Assembly: GCF_024790395.1 (NCBI RefSeq)
Contig: NZ_JAJISC010000004.1
Span: forward strand, 124,001 to 188,000
DNA from: Halomonas dongshanensis
GTDB lineage: Bacteria > Pseudomonadota > Gammaproteobacteria > Pseudomonadales > Halomonadaceae
Direction of reading: 5' to 3'
DNA length: 64,000 nt
The notes under the pieces were generated by a model. It was not told the origin of the DNA. It worked only from the letters and a program-made list of their open reading frames with translations, and did no database searches. Below, one piece after another: positions 55,384 to 64,000 of this stretch. Both the position numbers and the translations under genes were made by a program. The first letter of the stretch is position 1. Each line of letters opens with the position of its first letter.

Positions 55384-57078
55384 TCATGACGACGCTTCTA
55401 AAATCCATCGCGCGGCCTTTTCGGCGATCATCAGGGTCGGAGAGTTGGTATTACCGCTGGTGATCGTGGGCATGATACCAGCATCGGCAATACGCAGCCC
55501 GCTTATACCGTGCACCCTCAAGCGCGCATCGACCACGGCCATGGGATCACTGCTTCGCCCCATGGCCGTCGTGCCCACCGGGTGAAAGATCGTCGTGCCG
55601 ATATCTCCCGCCAGGCGTGTTAGCTCTTCGTCGCTCTGGTACTGGGGTCCGGGTTTGACCTCTTCCGGAGCGTATTTGGCCATCGCCGCTTGCCCCATGA
55701 TACGCCGCGTTACTCGCAGCGAGTCGGCCGCCACCTGACGATCCTCCTCGGTGCTCAAATAGTTCGGCATGATCATAGGGGGTGCCGCTGGGTCGCGACT
55801 TTTAAGACGCACCCTCCCCCGGCTCGACGGGTTAAGGTTGCACACGCTGGCGGTAATCGCGGGATAGGGGTGCAGCGGCTGACCAAAGGCTTCCAGGCTC
55901 AAGGGCTGAACGTGGTATTGAAGATTGGGATGAGCGTAGGCTTCGCTGCTGCGAGTGAAAGCGCCAAGCTGCGAAGGCGCCATGCTCATGGGCCCAGTAC
56001 GCCGCATTAAATACTCCCAGCCAATGCCCGCTTTGCCCCATAGGGTGCTGGCAATGGCGTTGAGCGTTTTGGCCTTGCTGACACGATACACCGAACGTAT
56101 CTGTAGGTGATCTTGCAGGTTCTCGCCCACTCCAGGGAGGTCATGCACCACCTCGATGCCCTGCTCGCGCAGGTGCGCTGCTGGCCCCACCCCGGAAAGC
56201 TGTAAGAGATGCGGCGAGCCAATCGCGCCGGCGCACAGCACGACCTCCTTGAGCGCGGCCACCTCGACCACCGCCCCCTCGCGCACGACCTCGACGCCCC
56301 GGCAGCGTGGCTGATCTTGGCCTGCATTAAAGCCCGCTGTATCAAAGCAGAGCCGATTGACCTGGGTCGAATGCCAGAGGGTGAAGTTGGGGCGCTTCAA
56401 CGCGCCGCGCAGAAACGCCTTGGAGGTGTTCCAGCGCCAGCCGTTGCGCTGATTGACCTCGAAGTAGGCCACACCTTCGTTGCAGCCGCGATTGAAGTCC
56501 TCGGTGCGCGGAATGCCCGCCTCTTCGGCAGCGGCGGCCACATCATCCAGTACCGGCCAGCTCAAGCGCTGCTTCTCTACCCGCCACTCGCCTCCGTGGC
56601 CGTGAAAGTCGCGGTGGGCGGCGTCGCCATGGCCTTCAGCGTCAAGGCGGTAGTGGTTCTCGTGGCGCTTGAAGTCGGGCAGGCAGTTCTCCCAGCGCCA
56701 CTCGCCGCAGCCGACGACCTCGGCCCAGTGGTCGTAGTCACGCGCCTGGCCGCGCATATAGATCATGCCGTTGATGCTCGAACAGCCGCCCAGCGTCTTG
56801 CCGCGTGGATAGATCAGCGAGCGGCCGTTCAAGCCTGCGTCTGGCTCGGTCTTGAACAGCCAGTCGGTGCGCGGATTGTTGATGCAGTAGAGATAGCCCA
56901 CCGGCACGTGGATCCAGTGGTAGTTGTCGCGCCCGCCCGCCTCGATCAAGAGCACGCGGTTGTTGGGGTCTGCGCTGAGCCGGTTGGCCATGAGGCAACC
57001 TGCGGTACCAGCTCCCACGACGATGTAATCGAAGCTGCACTTGTCGAAGCTACGCTTGTCGTTATTCGTTGCGCTCAT
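55384..57078 (-). CDS. GMC family FAD-dependent alcohol/choline dehydrogenase-like oxidoreductase
   Basis: 564 residues. FAD motif VVGAGTAGCLMANRL at the N-terminus, GMC signature 1 RGKTLGGCSSINGMIYMRG, and C-terminal catalytic region IFHPVGTTAMG with NTNSPTLMIAEKAA. Oxidises an alcohol to an aldehyde; resembles choline dehydrogenase and AlkJ-type enzymes, but choline genes (betB, betI) are not adjacent. It is divergent from an aldehyde dehydrogenase gene, which suggests alcohol to acid in two steps. Confidence 0.9.
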   Translation of the reverse strand: MSATNNDKRSFDKCSFDYIVVGAGTAGCLMANRLSADPNNRVLLIEAGGRDNYHWIHVPVGYLYCINNPRTDWLFKTEPDAGLNGRSLIYPRGKTLGGCSSINGMIYMRGQARDYDHWAEVVGCGEWRWENCLPDFKRHENHYRLDAEGHGDAAHRDFHGHGGEWRVEKQRLSWPVLDDVAAAAEEAGIPRTEDFNRGCNEGVAYFEVNQRNGWRWNTSKAFLRGALKRPNFTLWHSTQVNRLCFDTAGFNAGQDQPRCRGVEVVREGAVVEVAALKEVVLCAGAIGSPHLLQLSGVGPAAHLREQGIEVVHDLPGVGENLQDHLQIRSVYRVSKAKTLNAIASTLWGKAGIGWEYLMRRTGPMSMAPSQLGAFTRSSEAYAHPNLQYHVQPLSLEAFGQPLHPYPAITASVCNLNPSSRGRVRLKSRDPAAPPMIMPNYLSTEEDRQVAADSLRVTRRIMGQAAMAKYAPEEVKPGPQYQSDEELTRLAGDIGTTIFHPVGTTAMGRSSDPMAVVDARLRVHGISGLRIADAGIMPTITSGNTNSPTLMIAEKAARWILEASS

Positions 57079-57100
57079 CCGCTCGCCTCTTATGGGTAGG

Positions 57101-57134
57101 TATGGCTAGGTTTTATTTATGGCTAGGTTTTATT
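57101..57134. repeat. 17-bp tandem duplication upstream of the GMC gene
   Basis: TATGGCTAGGTTTTATT occurs twice without a gap, ending 57134 and followed by TATG. It starts 23 bp before the GMC start (minus strand) in the divergent promoter region; it might be an operator pair or a slippage product. Confidence 0.85.
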
Positions 57135-57380
57135 TATGAACAGATTTTATGCGCTGGCTACTTTTCGCCAGCCGCTCGCTTACCTACTTTTTATAAGGCG
57201 GTTGACTGACGGCACAACTCGACTTTGTGGGCAGGCGCTTTTGTCACACCGAATTACCGCTACATTATTACGCAGAGCGCGATCACCTTGGCTACAGTGG
57301 TAACGGCATGCCAATAGACCAGTCTCTTTTGGCAGCAGCACAGTCACCGTTTTTACGTTGATCAAAAGATAGGAGGTCTT
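57135..57380. promoter_or_regulatory. Divergent promoter region of GMC oxidoreductase and aldehyde dehydrogenase
   Basis: Together with the adjacent repeat, about 300 bp without a gene between the two divergent starts. The aldehyde dehydrogenase has AGGAGG at 57371-57376. No clear sigma70 box or regulator site was identified by eye. Confidence 0.4.
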
Positions 57381-58763
57381 GTGAGCAACTCGATTACGAC
57401 TGTCAACCCCGCCACCGGCGCCACCCTGAAAAGCTACGACCTGATGGATGCAGGTAAGGCCAAAGAGATTATCGATGCCAGTCACCGCGCTTTTCTCGAC
57501 TGGCGTCTCAAGCCGCTCGATGAGCGTGCCAAGCTGATCAAGGCGCTGGGCAAGACGCTTGCCGAGCATAAAGACGAGATCGTCGAACTCATGGTCGACG
57601 AAATGGGCAAGACGCCCTCGAGCGCAGCCGACGAAGTCGATCTGTGTACCGGCATCTGCGACTACACCGCCGAGCACGGCCCAACCAAGCTCGCCGACGA
57701 GCAGCGTAAGCCCGGCAACGGCGAATCAGGCTTCATTACCTACTCGCCCATGGGCGTGATTTACGGCATCCAGCCGTGGAACTTCCCCGCCTACCAAGTA
57801 GTGCGCTACGCCGTCGCCAACCTCATGGCGGGCAACACGGTACTGCTCAAGCACGCCGAGTGCGTCACCGGCAGTGGCCTGCTATTGGAGAAGCTCTTTC
57901 GCCAAGCGGGCCTTCCCGAAAACGTCTTCCGCGTGCTGGTGATCGACCACGACACCTCCAACGAGGTCATCGCCCACCCGCACGTGCGCGGCGTGACCTT
58001 GACCGGTAGCGATACCGCCGGGCGTAAAGTTGCCGCCAAGGCCGCCGAGCATCTCAAGAAGACGGTGCTGGAGCTGGGCTCCAACGATGCCTACCTGGTG
58101 CTCGACGACGCCGATCTCGAGGTCGCCGTGGACACCTGCGTTACCGGGCGCCTCTACAATGCGGGCCAGACCTGCGTGGCGGCCAAGCGCTTCATCGTCA
58201 CCGAGAAGAACTTCGAGGCCTTCCGTTCGCGCTTCGTCGAGAAGATGAAGACCATGCAGACTGGCGATCCGCGCGCCAAAGACACCGACTTCGGCCCCAT
58301 GGCGAGGGAGGATCTACGCGATACGCTGCACGAGCAAGTGGAAGAGAGCGTCAAGAAAGGCGCCAAGATTCTTTGCGGCGGCGAGAAGCCCAGTGGCAAA
58401 GGCGCCTTCTACCCGGTCACCGTGCTCGATGAGGTCAAACCTGGCCAGCCCGCCTACGACGACGAGCTCTTTGGCCCGGTAGCCGCACTGATTCGCGCCA
58501 AGGATGACGAAGACGCCATGCGTATCGCCAACGACAGCCGTTACGGCCTTGGCGGCGGCATCATTTCGACCGATGTGAAACGCGCAAGCGAACTGGCCAG
58601 CAAACACTTCGATACCGGCATGGTGTTCATCAACGGCTTTGGTGTGGCCACCCCGGAGATGCCCTTTGGCGGGGTAAAAGACTCCGGCTACGGCCGCGAA
58701 CACGGCGGCTTCGGCATGCACGAGTTCGTTAACGCCAAGTCGGTGATCGTGGTCTCTTCGTAA
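57381..58763 (+). CDS. Succinate-semialdehyde dehydrogenase-like aldehyde dehydrogenase (Sad/YneI type)
   Basis: 460 residues. Catalytic Cys in NAGQTCVAAKRF, Glu in TVLELGSNDAYLVLDDADLE, and substrate-end motif GGVKDSGYGREHG. The short length and LELGSND variant match the YneI/Sad group rather than GabD. Oxidises an aldehyde (perhaps succinate semialdehyde) with NAD(P). GTG start at 57381 with a perfect AGGAGG four bases before. Divergent from the GMC oxidoreductase, a possible upstream step. Confidence 0.9.
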   Translation: MSNSITTVNPATGATLKSYDLMDAGKAKEIIDASHRAFLDWRLKPLDERAKLIKALGKTLAEHKDEIVELMVDEMGKTPSSAADEVDLCTGICDYTAEHGPTKLADEQRKPGNGESGFITYSPMGVIYGIQPWNFPAYQVVRYAVANLMAGNTVLLKHAECVTGSGLLLEKLFRQAGLPENVFRVLVIDHDTSNEVIAHPHVRGVTLTGSDTAGRKVAAKAAEHLKKTVLELGSNDAYLVLDDADLEVAVDTCVTGRLYNAGQTCVAAKRFIVTEKNFEAFRSRFVEKMKTMQTGDPRAKDTDFGPMAREDLRDTLHEQVEESVKKGAKILCGGEKPSGKGAFYPVTVLDEVKPGQPAYDDELFGPVAALIRAKDDEDAMRIANDSRYGLGGGIISTDVKRASELASKHFDTGMVFINGFGVATPEMPFGGVKDSGYGREHGGFGMHEFVNAKSVIVVSS

Positions 58764-58790
58764 CGTTTCACCCACGCCTTTCACACGCTA

Positions 58791-58829
58791 AACGCCAACC
58801 GCCACGTCATGGACGTGGCGGTTGGCGTT
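58791..58829. terminator. Strong convergent hairpin, probable bidirectional terminator
   Basis: AACGCCAACCGCCACGTC and its exact complement form an 18-bp perfect stem around a 3-nt loop between the aldehyde dehydrogenase and the DUF533 gene. T-runs are weak on both sides, so it may also slow decay from the 3' ends. Confidence 0.7.
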
Positions 58830-58834
58830 CTGAG

Positions 58835-59584
58835 CTAGTCGGCGTGACGCGCCTGATGTTCGAGCTCACCCGCCACGTCACGGGGAATCTTCAAGGCGCC
58901 AGCGAGCTGGTCGAGCCAAGCGCGCTCCATGGGGTTCTCCTCGTCGATGACGGCGAGGCTGATCAAATACATTTCACGCGCGGCCTGCGGTGAATCGGCC
59001 TGCTGCGCCAGGGCATTAGCATCGAGCGGCGCGTTTAGCTGCTGCTCCACCCAGCGGTGAAGTTCGTCATCGGCCCCCAGGGCGTCGATCTGTTGGGCGA
59101 TCAACTCGCGCTCAGCGGCATCGATATGGCCATCGGCGCGGGCGGCCATGATCATCGCCTGTAACAGCTCTAGGCTGCGCCGCTCCTGGTATTCGCCTTC
59201 GAGTACATCGACTCGCTCGCCCTCGGCGGCCGCCTCTTCGGGGCCAGCGGCGCTGGTGGCGCCATCGGCCATACCCTTTTTATCCTGAGCGTTTTGCCAC
59301 GCCTTCCACGCCAGCATCCCGACACCTGCGATGGCGCCATACTTCAGCGCCTTGCCGCCCAGCTTACGCCCGCGACTCGAGCCCACCAGCATGCCCAGCG
59401 CACCACCGCCCAAGAGGCTTTTCATATCCACGCCGCCGGAAGAGGAGCCGCCGCCCGCACCGCCGCCCAGCTGTCGCGATAGCCCACTGAGCATGCCCTT
59501 CACGTCTACGCCACCGGGCTTGCCGCCTTGGCTCTTGCCCCCGGCCTGCTGCATCAACTGCTGCAAAATCTTGCTTGCGTTCAT
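58835..59584 (-). CDS. DUF533/TerB-like membrane-associated protein (YebE-like)
   Basis: 249 residues. Gly/Ser-rich N-terminus (15-65), one hydrophobic segment (about 75-95), then a helical TerB-like domain (about 135-245) with AMIMAARADGHIDAAERELI. The same motif occurs in YebE-type proteins of unknown role, often induced by envelope or metal stress. Its stop is 6 bp from a convergent terminator stem. Confidence 0.88.
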   Translation of the reverse strand: MNASKILQQLMQQAGGKSQGGKPGGVDVKGMLSGLSRQLGGGAGGGSSSGGVDMKSLLGGGALGMLVGSSRGRKLGGKALKYGAIAGVGMLAWKAWQNAQDKKGMADGATSAAGPEEAAAEGERVDVLEGEYQERRSLELLQAMIMAARADGHIDAAERELIAQQIDALGADDELHRWVEQQLNAPLDANALAQQADSPQAAREMYLISLAVIDEENPMERAWLDQLAGALKIPRDVAGELEHQARHAD

Positions 59585-59669
59585 GCTTGCTCTCTCCGAC
59601 TGATACGAATGTGTGGACTAGGGTTGATCAGATGTTTGGCGTTGGCCTTTGAGTATTATCGACCATCGC

Positions 59670-62600
59670 TCACGCGCTCGCCTGGCCGCGCACCTGAATC
59701 GAGCTGCCCGTTCGCGCGGCGCTCACCTCTACACGGACTGGCATTTGCGCCTTGAGTTCGCTGACGTGTGAGATCAGCCCGATGGTGCGCCCACTCATCT
59801 GCAGCTCGCTGAGCATGGCAATGGCCTGCTCCAGCGCCTCAGCGTCGAGGCTGCCAAAGCCTTCGTCGATGAACAGCGTATCCAGCTGGATGCCCCCCGC
59901 GTAGCCCTGAACCACGTCAGAAAGGCCAAGCGCCAGCGCCAGCGCCGCCATGAATGACTCGCCCCCGGAGAGAGTCGCCACCGGGCGCTGCTTACCGCTA
60001 TAGGTATCGTCGACGTCGAGCTCGAGCCCCGAAGCACGCGTGCCGCCGGTGGCCTCTTGGCGGCGTACCAGCCGGTAGCGCCCGTGGCTCATACGGTTGA
60101 GGCGCGTCGATGCCTGTAGCAGCACATCGTCGAGCAGCACGCCAAGCACGAAGCGCTGCAGGCTGATGCGCTGCCCTACCCGCCCGTTGGCCACCTCGCT
60201 AAGTGTTCCCCACACGCGATAGCGCTCCTCCAACGCCGCCTGCGCCGCGTGCGCGGCTTCAAGCTTACTTCGGGTATCGAGCAGCTGGTTGATGCGCTGC
60301 GCCAGCGCCTGCAGGGCCTGATCGCACTCGCGCTCCTGGGCTTGGGCTTCTACCACCCGCGCGTCGAGGGCGGGCGTATCCGGCGGAGTCTCGTTTTCCA
60401 GCCGCTGGCGCAAGCCATCGCGCTGGCCTTCAAGGCGCTGCAGCGCCTGATGAAACTGCTGTACCTGCGCCTCGAAGCGCTGCTGCTCGGGGGCATCGAG
60501 CCGGGCGGCGCAGAACGCGGCCTCGTCAGTAAAGGGACTATCCTTTAGCGCCGCCTGCCAGCGCTTTTCTTGGGCCTCGGCGTGAGTCTTGGCTTCGTCG
60601 AGTTGAAGACGCGCTTGCTGGAGCACGGCCTGCCCACGGGCAAGTTCGGTGGTGGCGTGCTGGTGGCGCTCGCGCGCTGCTTCAAAGGCGCGCTCGCCCT
60701 GGGTTATTTGCGTGGTGAGCGCTTGCAAACGCGCGTCGAGTTCGGCAAGCGTTGCGTCTTGGGGCAAAGCGGCGCGCAGCGACTGGCAGCGGGCGTCGAG
60801 CTGAGTAAAGCGCTGATACGCGGCCTCCACCGCAGGGCGCTGCTGCGAAACGCTCGCCTCGGCGTGGCGCCACTGATCGCGCAGCGTAGCAAGCGCTTGC
60901 TCTTTCGCGTTGATACGCTCGGCGTTTTGCGCGGCAAGCGCCACCTGCGCTTGAAGGCGTTCGGCTTCGGCCTCCAAGGCTTGGCGGGGCCGTTCACCCC
61001 ACTCGCCCAAACGCTGGGTGAGCTTTTCGCTCTGCGCTTGGGCGTGGTCGAGCGTTTGAGCGAGGCGGTCGCAGCGTTGGTGCTGCTCGCTCCAGGCCGC
61101 ATGGGCGGCGTCGTGCTCGGCGCGCGCCCGCTTGACCGCCTCTTGCGTCACCAGCGGCGCTTTATCACTTGCCGGGGCCGGGTGCTCGCGGCTACCGCAT
61201 ACGGGGCACGGCGTATCGGTCTCGAGCGTGCGCGCCAGCAGCGCCGCCTGGCCCTGGTGCCAACGCATTTCGGTATCCAGTGCGGTATGCTCTTTATTAC
61301 GCTGGGCTTCGCGTAGTGTGGCGAGCTCGGCCTTCGCGCTGACTAACGTCGCGCGCTGACGTTCAATGTCACCCAGGAGCGTCGCGCGCTCGTCGAACTG
61401 CTCGAAAACGGCGATAAAGGTGCGCTGGCGCTCATGGCTGCCTGCCAAGTTAGCGGCTTCTTTCTGCGCACTCGCTAGAACGTCGCGCTCGGCCTCCCCT
61501 TTCGTGCGCAGCTGAACCAGCTGCTTTTCGGCCTGAGCAAGATGCTCACGGGCACTCTGCCAGTCGCGCTCCAGGCGCTTACGCTCTGTCTCCGCGCTTG
61601 TAAGCTCGCGGCACTGCGCCACGGCATGCTGTAGATGGTGCTGCTGCTCGCGCCAGGCGGGTAGCTGCTTCGCCTCGGCGTCGGCGGCGTGCCAGGCCGT
61701 TTGTGCCTTTTCGGCATCATGGGTAAGCACGTCGAGGCGCTCGAAAGCCGCTTTCTCGGCACTTTGCGCCTTGGCTCGTGACTGCTCGGCCTGGCGCTTA
61801 GCATCGAAGGTTCCGGCGAGCGCGCGGGCCTGGCTATCGGCTTTCAGTGCCTCGGAAAGCGCCTGGATGGCGGGAAGCTCGGCCTGGTGGCGCGCGTACT
61901 CGTCATCGAGGCGACGCTGCTGCTCGAATAGCGCAGCGAGCGCGCTGCCCGCCTGCTGCGCCCGCTCGCTCGCTTGGCGTGCTTGGCGGGCGCTATCGAG
62001 CGCCTTTTGGGCATCGTCGCGTTGAGGCGTGAGCTCTTTGAGCGCGTCTTCGAGCTCGGCTTCACTTTCCAGATCACTTGCCGCCAAGATGCCCGCCAGG
62101 CGGTGGCGGTGCGCCTTGACCTCCTGCTCGATACCGCTTGCCTGCTCACGAAGGCGCTCTTCGATGCGCTGGTAGAGCTGGGTCTGAAAGAGCTGGGAGA
62201 AGATCGTCTCGCGCTCTTGAGAGCCCGCCAGCAACAGCTCACGAAACTTGCCCTGGGGCAGCACCATGACCTGGCGAAACTGCTTGGCATCCAGCCCAAT
62301 CAGCTGTTCGAGCTCTTGGGTGGCATCGTTGACCTTACGCGCTACCAGCAGGCTCTCCACCTCGCCGTTGGCGTCCAAACGCCACAGCTGCGCTTCGGCC
62401 TGCTGCTGGGTGAAGCCATCGCCGCGCGCCTTGGGGCGAGGCTGCTGCGGCACACGACGCACGCGGTAGCGCTCACCGCGCAGCTGAAACTCGAAGCACA
62501 CCTCGGTGAGCAGCGTAGCGGGCGATTGATCGCAGCGCATTTGGCTGGCGTCGCGCTCGGCCCCCGTGGTTTGGCCGTAGAGGGCAAAGCAGATGGCGTC

Positions 62601-62735
62601 GAGAATCGAGCTTTTACCCGCGCCAGTGGCTCCGTTGATGAGAAACAGCGGATGTTTGCCAAGGGCTGTGAAGTCCAACGTCTCGGTGCCCGCAAAGGGG
62701 CCAAACCCTTGCAGGGTCAGGCGTAGCGGCGTCAT
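59670..62735 (-). CDS. sbcC: Exonuclease SbcC, ATPase subunit
   Basis: 1021 residues. Rad50-like ATPase halves: Walker A INGATGAGKSSIL near residue 35 and Walker B TLFIDEGFGSLD near 950, joined by long coiled coils. The zinc hook CPVC (in TPCPVCGSREHP) is near residue 510. With SbcD it cuts hairpins and processes DNA ends. ATG overlaps the sbcD stop by 4 bp (ATGA). Confidence 0.95.
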   Translation of the reverse strand: MTPLRLTLQGFGPFAGTETLDFTALGKHPLFLINGATGAGKSSILDAICFALYGQTTGAERDASQMRCDQSPATLLTEVCFEFQLRGERYRVRRVPQQPRPKARGDGFTQQQAEAQLWRLDANGEVESLLVARKVNDATQELEQLIGLDAKQFRQVMVLPQGKFRELLLAGSQERETIFSQLFQTQLYQRIEERLREQASGIEQEVKAHRHRLAGILAASDLESEAELEDALKELTPQRDDAQKALDSARQARQASERAQQAGSALAALFEQQRRLDDEYARHQAELPAIQALSEALKADSQARALAGTFDAKRQAEQSRAKAQSAEKAAFERLDVLTHDAEKAQTAWHAADAEAKQLPAWREQQHHLQHAVAQCRELTSAETERKRLERDWQSAREHLAQAEKQLVQLRTKGEAERDVLASAQKEAANLAGSHERQRTFIAVFEQFDERATLLGDIERQRATLVSAKAELATLREAQRNKEHTALDTEMRWHQGQAALLARTLETDTPCPVCGSREHPAPASDKAPLVTQEAVKRARAEHDAAHAAWSEQHQRCDRLAQTLDHAQAQSEKLTQRLGEWGERPRQALEAEAERLQAQVALAAQNAERINAKEQALATLRDQWRHAEASVSQQRPAVEAAYQRFTQLDARCQSLRAALPQDATLAELDARLQALTTQITQGERAFEAARERHQHATTELARGQAVLQQARLQLDEAKTHAEAQEKRWQAALKDSPFTDEAAFCAARLDAPEQQRFEAQVQQFHQALQRLEGQRDGLRQRLENETPPDTPALDARVVEAQAQERECDQALQALAQRINQLLDTRSKLEAAHAAQAALEERYRVWGTLSEVANGRVGQRISLQRFVLGVLLDDVLLQASTRLNRMSHGRYRLVRRQEATGGTRASGLELDVDDTYSGKQRPVATLSGGESFMAALALALGLSDVVQGYAGGIQLDTLFIDEGFGSLDAEALEQAIAMLSELQMSGRTIGLISHVSELKAQMPVRVEVSAARTGSSIQVRGQASA

Positions 62736-63880
62736 GCGTTCTCCTCGCGGCTGCGGGTGAGCGAGGTCAAGAGCTGGCCTAAGGCGTCACTCTGCGCTTC
62801 GTTTAGCGGCTCGCCGCCCACCTGCTCGAAGAAGTCGTGGCAGATGGCCAGCGGGTCGATTTTGAGCCGCTGGCGCTCGAGCGCGCTTGCCCCTTGGGCG
62901 GCAAACATGCCAGGGCGCTCCAGGTGCAGTACGTTGGGATAGACCGCCCGCAGCTTGCCTATCGGGTCAAGCAGCGCGTGGCGGTCGGTAAGGCGCACCA
63001 GTAGGTAGTCCTCCGGCGCTGGATCGTTGGCCGCCCCCTCGATGAGCGCGTCGAGCTCGCCTTCGAGCAGACGCACCTCGTGGCGCGGGTGTAGATCGAC
63101 GTGGCGAATCGCCGTGACGCCCTCGGGGGTGATATCCACCAGCGTTACGCCCTTGCGCTGACTCACCTCGGAGAAGCTGTACTTGAGCGGCGAGCCGCTG
63201 TAACGCACATGCTCACCGCCGCGCTGCTGTGGGCCGTGCAGATGGCCTAGGGCGACGTAGTCGAAGCCCTGCATGGGCTCCCAAGCCACGCTCTCGGCGC
63301 CACCCAACGACAACGGGCGCTCGGAGTCAGAGGCGCTGGCACCAGCAACGAAGCAGTGGCTCATGAGCACGGTGGGGCGCTTGGGCCGCCGGGCGTGTTC
63401 GATACGCTCGACGAGGTAGCGATGGGCAGCGTCGAAATCCCGTGCGTCTACCTTGAACAGGCTGCGCACGCTCTCGGGGTCGGCGTAGGGAATGCCGAAG
63501 ATATCTACCTCGCAGCCGTCCACGCTGAGCATGACCGGTACGTCGAAGGCGCTCAGGTCGGTGAGAATATGCAGCCCCGCCTGGCGCAAATGGCGCGCGC
63601 CGAAGCCCAAGCGCTCGGCGCCATCGTGGTTGCCCGAAATCATCACTACCGGCACACCGCGGGTTTGACACAGCGCGACGAGCACCTCGTCGAGCAGCTT
63701 GATGGCACTCGCCGGGGGCACCGAGCGGTCGTAGATGTCCCCGGCGATGAGCACGGCGTCCACCGCCTCGCGATCGACGATATCGATGAGCTGATTCAGC
63801 ACGTGGCGCTGTTCATCGAGCAGCGAGACGTTATGAAAAAGCCGCCCTAAGTGCCAGTCGGCGGTGTGAAGAAGGCGCAT
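62732..63880 (-). CDS. sbcD: Exonuclease SbcD, nuclease subunit
   Basis: 382 residues of the Mre11-like metallophosphoesterase family. Metal motifs HTADWHLGRLF, GDIYDR, SGNHDGAERL and LGHLHGPQ are present. Cuts DNA hairpins together with SbcC, which it precedes in the operon. The C-terminal region contacts SbcC in relatives. Confidence 0.95.
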   Translation of the reverse strand: MRLLHTADWHLGRLFHNVSLLDEQRHVLNQLIDIVDREAVDAVLIAGDIYDRSVPPASAIKLLDEVLVALCQTRGVPVVMISGNHDGAERLGFGARHLRQAGLHILTDLSAFDVPVMLSVDGCEVDIFGIPYADPESVRSLFKVDARDFDAAHRYLVERIEHARRPKRPTVLMSHCFVAGASASDSERPLSLGGAESVAWEPMQGFDYVALGHLHGPQQRGGEHVRYSGSPLKYSFSEVSQRKGVTLVDITPEGVTAIRHVDLHPRHEVRLLEGELDALIEGAANDPAPEDYLLVRLTDRHALLDPIGKLRAVYPNVLHLERPGMFAAQGASALERQRLKIDPLAICHDFFEQVGGEPLNEAQSDALGQLLTSLTRSREENA

Positions 63881-63931
63881 GGCAGGCTCGTCTTATAGGT
63901 GGCTAGAGCGTGACCTGCATTATGCCAGCCT

Positions 63932-64000
63932 TCAGGGTGTGATGGGCAGTTGCCGCTTGTGCGCAGTGCGCGCGTAGGTGTCTTCAATGATGGTGCGCGC
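63932..64000 (-). CDS. 3' end of an unidentified gene (partial)
   Basis: The minus-strand frame reading ARTIIEDTYARTAHKRQLP and ITP, then a TGA at 63932-63934, has a plausible C-terminal look and the same codon bias as its neighbours. It lies 51 bp upstream of sbcD on the same strand. No start is in the window, so identity is unknown. Confidence 0.45.
   Translation of the reverse strand, partial: ARTIIEDTYARTAHKRQLPITP

Noticed and set aside
58835..59584. Tellurite resistance determinant
   Set aside because: Only a TerB-like helical domain is shared; no terC, terD or terZ gene is nearby, so resistance is not supported.
60570..61316. Plus-strand open frame opposite sbcC
   Set aside because: Lies inside the coiled-coil region of a well-supported sbcC gene; Leu/Arg/Ala-rich artefact.

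Overview
The window looks like a chromosomal segment of a moderately GC-rich gammaproteobacterium, most likely a halophile of the Halomonadaceae (Halomonas type). This rests on codon usage and on the gene set: cyo quinol oxidase, a DUF3008 protein, TRAP transport, and a GMC dehydrogenase beside an aldehyde dehydrogenase. I ran no database search, so the taxon is an inference. No rRNA, tRNA, CRISPR array or transposase was seen.

Layout. 1-5.3 kb: cytochrome bo3 oxidase operon cyoABCDE on the minus strand. 5.3-14.4 kb: a deoxynucleoside uptake and breakdown locus. A DeoR repressor faces an operon of Tsx-like porin, NupC-like transporter, deoC, deoA, deoB, deoD, cdd and an unexpected class V aminotransferase. 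The promoter carries a palindrome one base away from the E. coli DeoR operator. 14.4-19.7 kb: an unknown two-helix membrane protein, a TerB-like/J-domain co-chaperone, a small protein that looks like a degenerate J domain with a membrane anchor, and a large MscS-type channel. 19.8-24.8 kb: an amidoligase with a C26 glutamine amidotransferase, thiol peroxidase, a second glutamine amidotransferase, endonuclease V, glutathione peroxidase and a LysE exporter. 24.9-33.5 kb: YebC, a quinone oxidoreductase-like enzyme, an ABC exporter, an AbrB-type membrane protein, RIO kinase, DbpA helicase, YbaK and DUF3008.

33.5-41.4 kb is different. A coding fragment with neither start nor proper end abuts a block of visibly lower GC: a GntR regulator, a three-part TRAP transporter, L-idonate 5-dehydrogenase, gluconate 5-dehydrogenase and an enolase-superfamily sugar-acid dehydratase. 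An AT-rich non-coding stretch closes the block. I read it as a horizontally acquired sugar-acid catabolic island.

41.4-64 kb: a lipoprotein, a CDF-family transporter with an altered metal site, a LysR regulator, PIN-PhoH, and a five-gene operon. That operon holds three NuoL/M/N-like antiporter subunits, a fused MbhD/NuoK-like subunit and a BrkB protein. Then come an esterase, an SLC13-type transporter with RCK domains, a cold-shock protein, divergent GMC oxidoreductase and aldehyde dehydrogenase, a DUF533 protein, and sbcDC. The most interesting candidates for an undescribed system are the stand-alone antiporter module, the amidoligase/amidotransferase pair, and the J-domain/pseudo-J-domain pair. 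Short perfect tandem duplications at stop codons and in spacers recur and seem characteristic of this genome.
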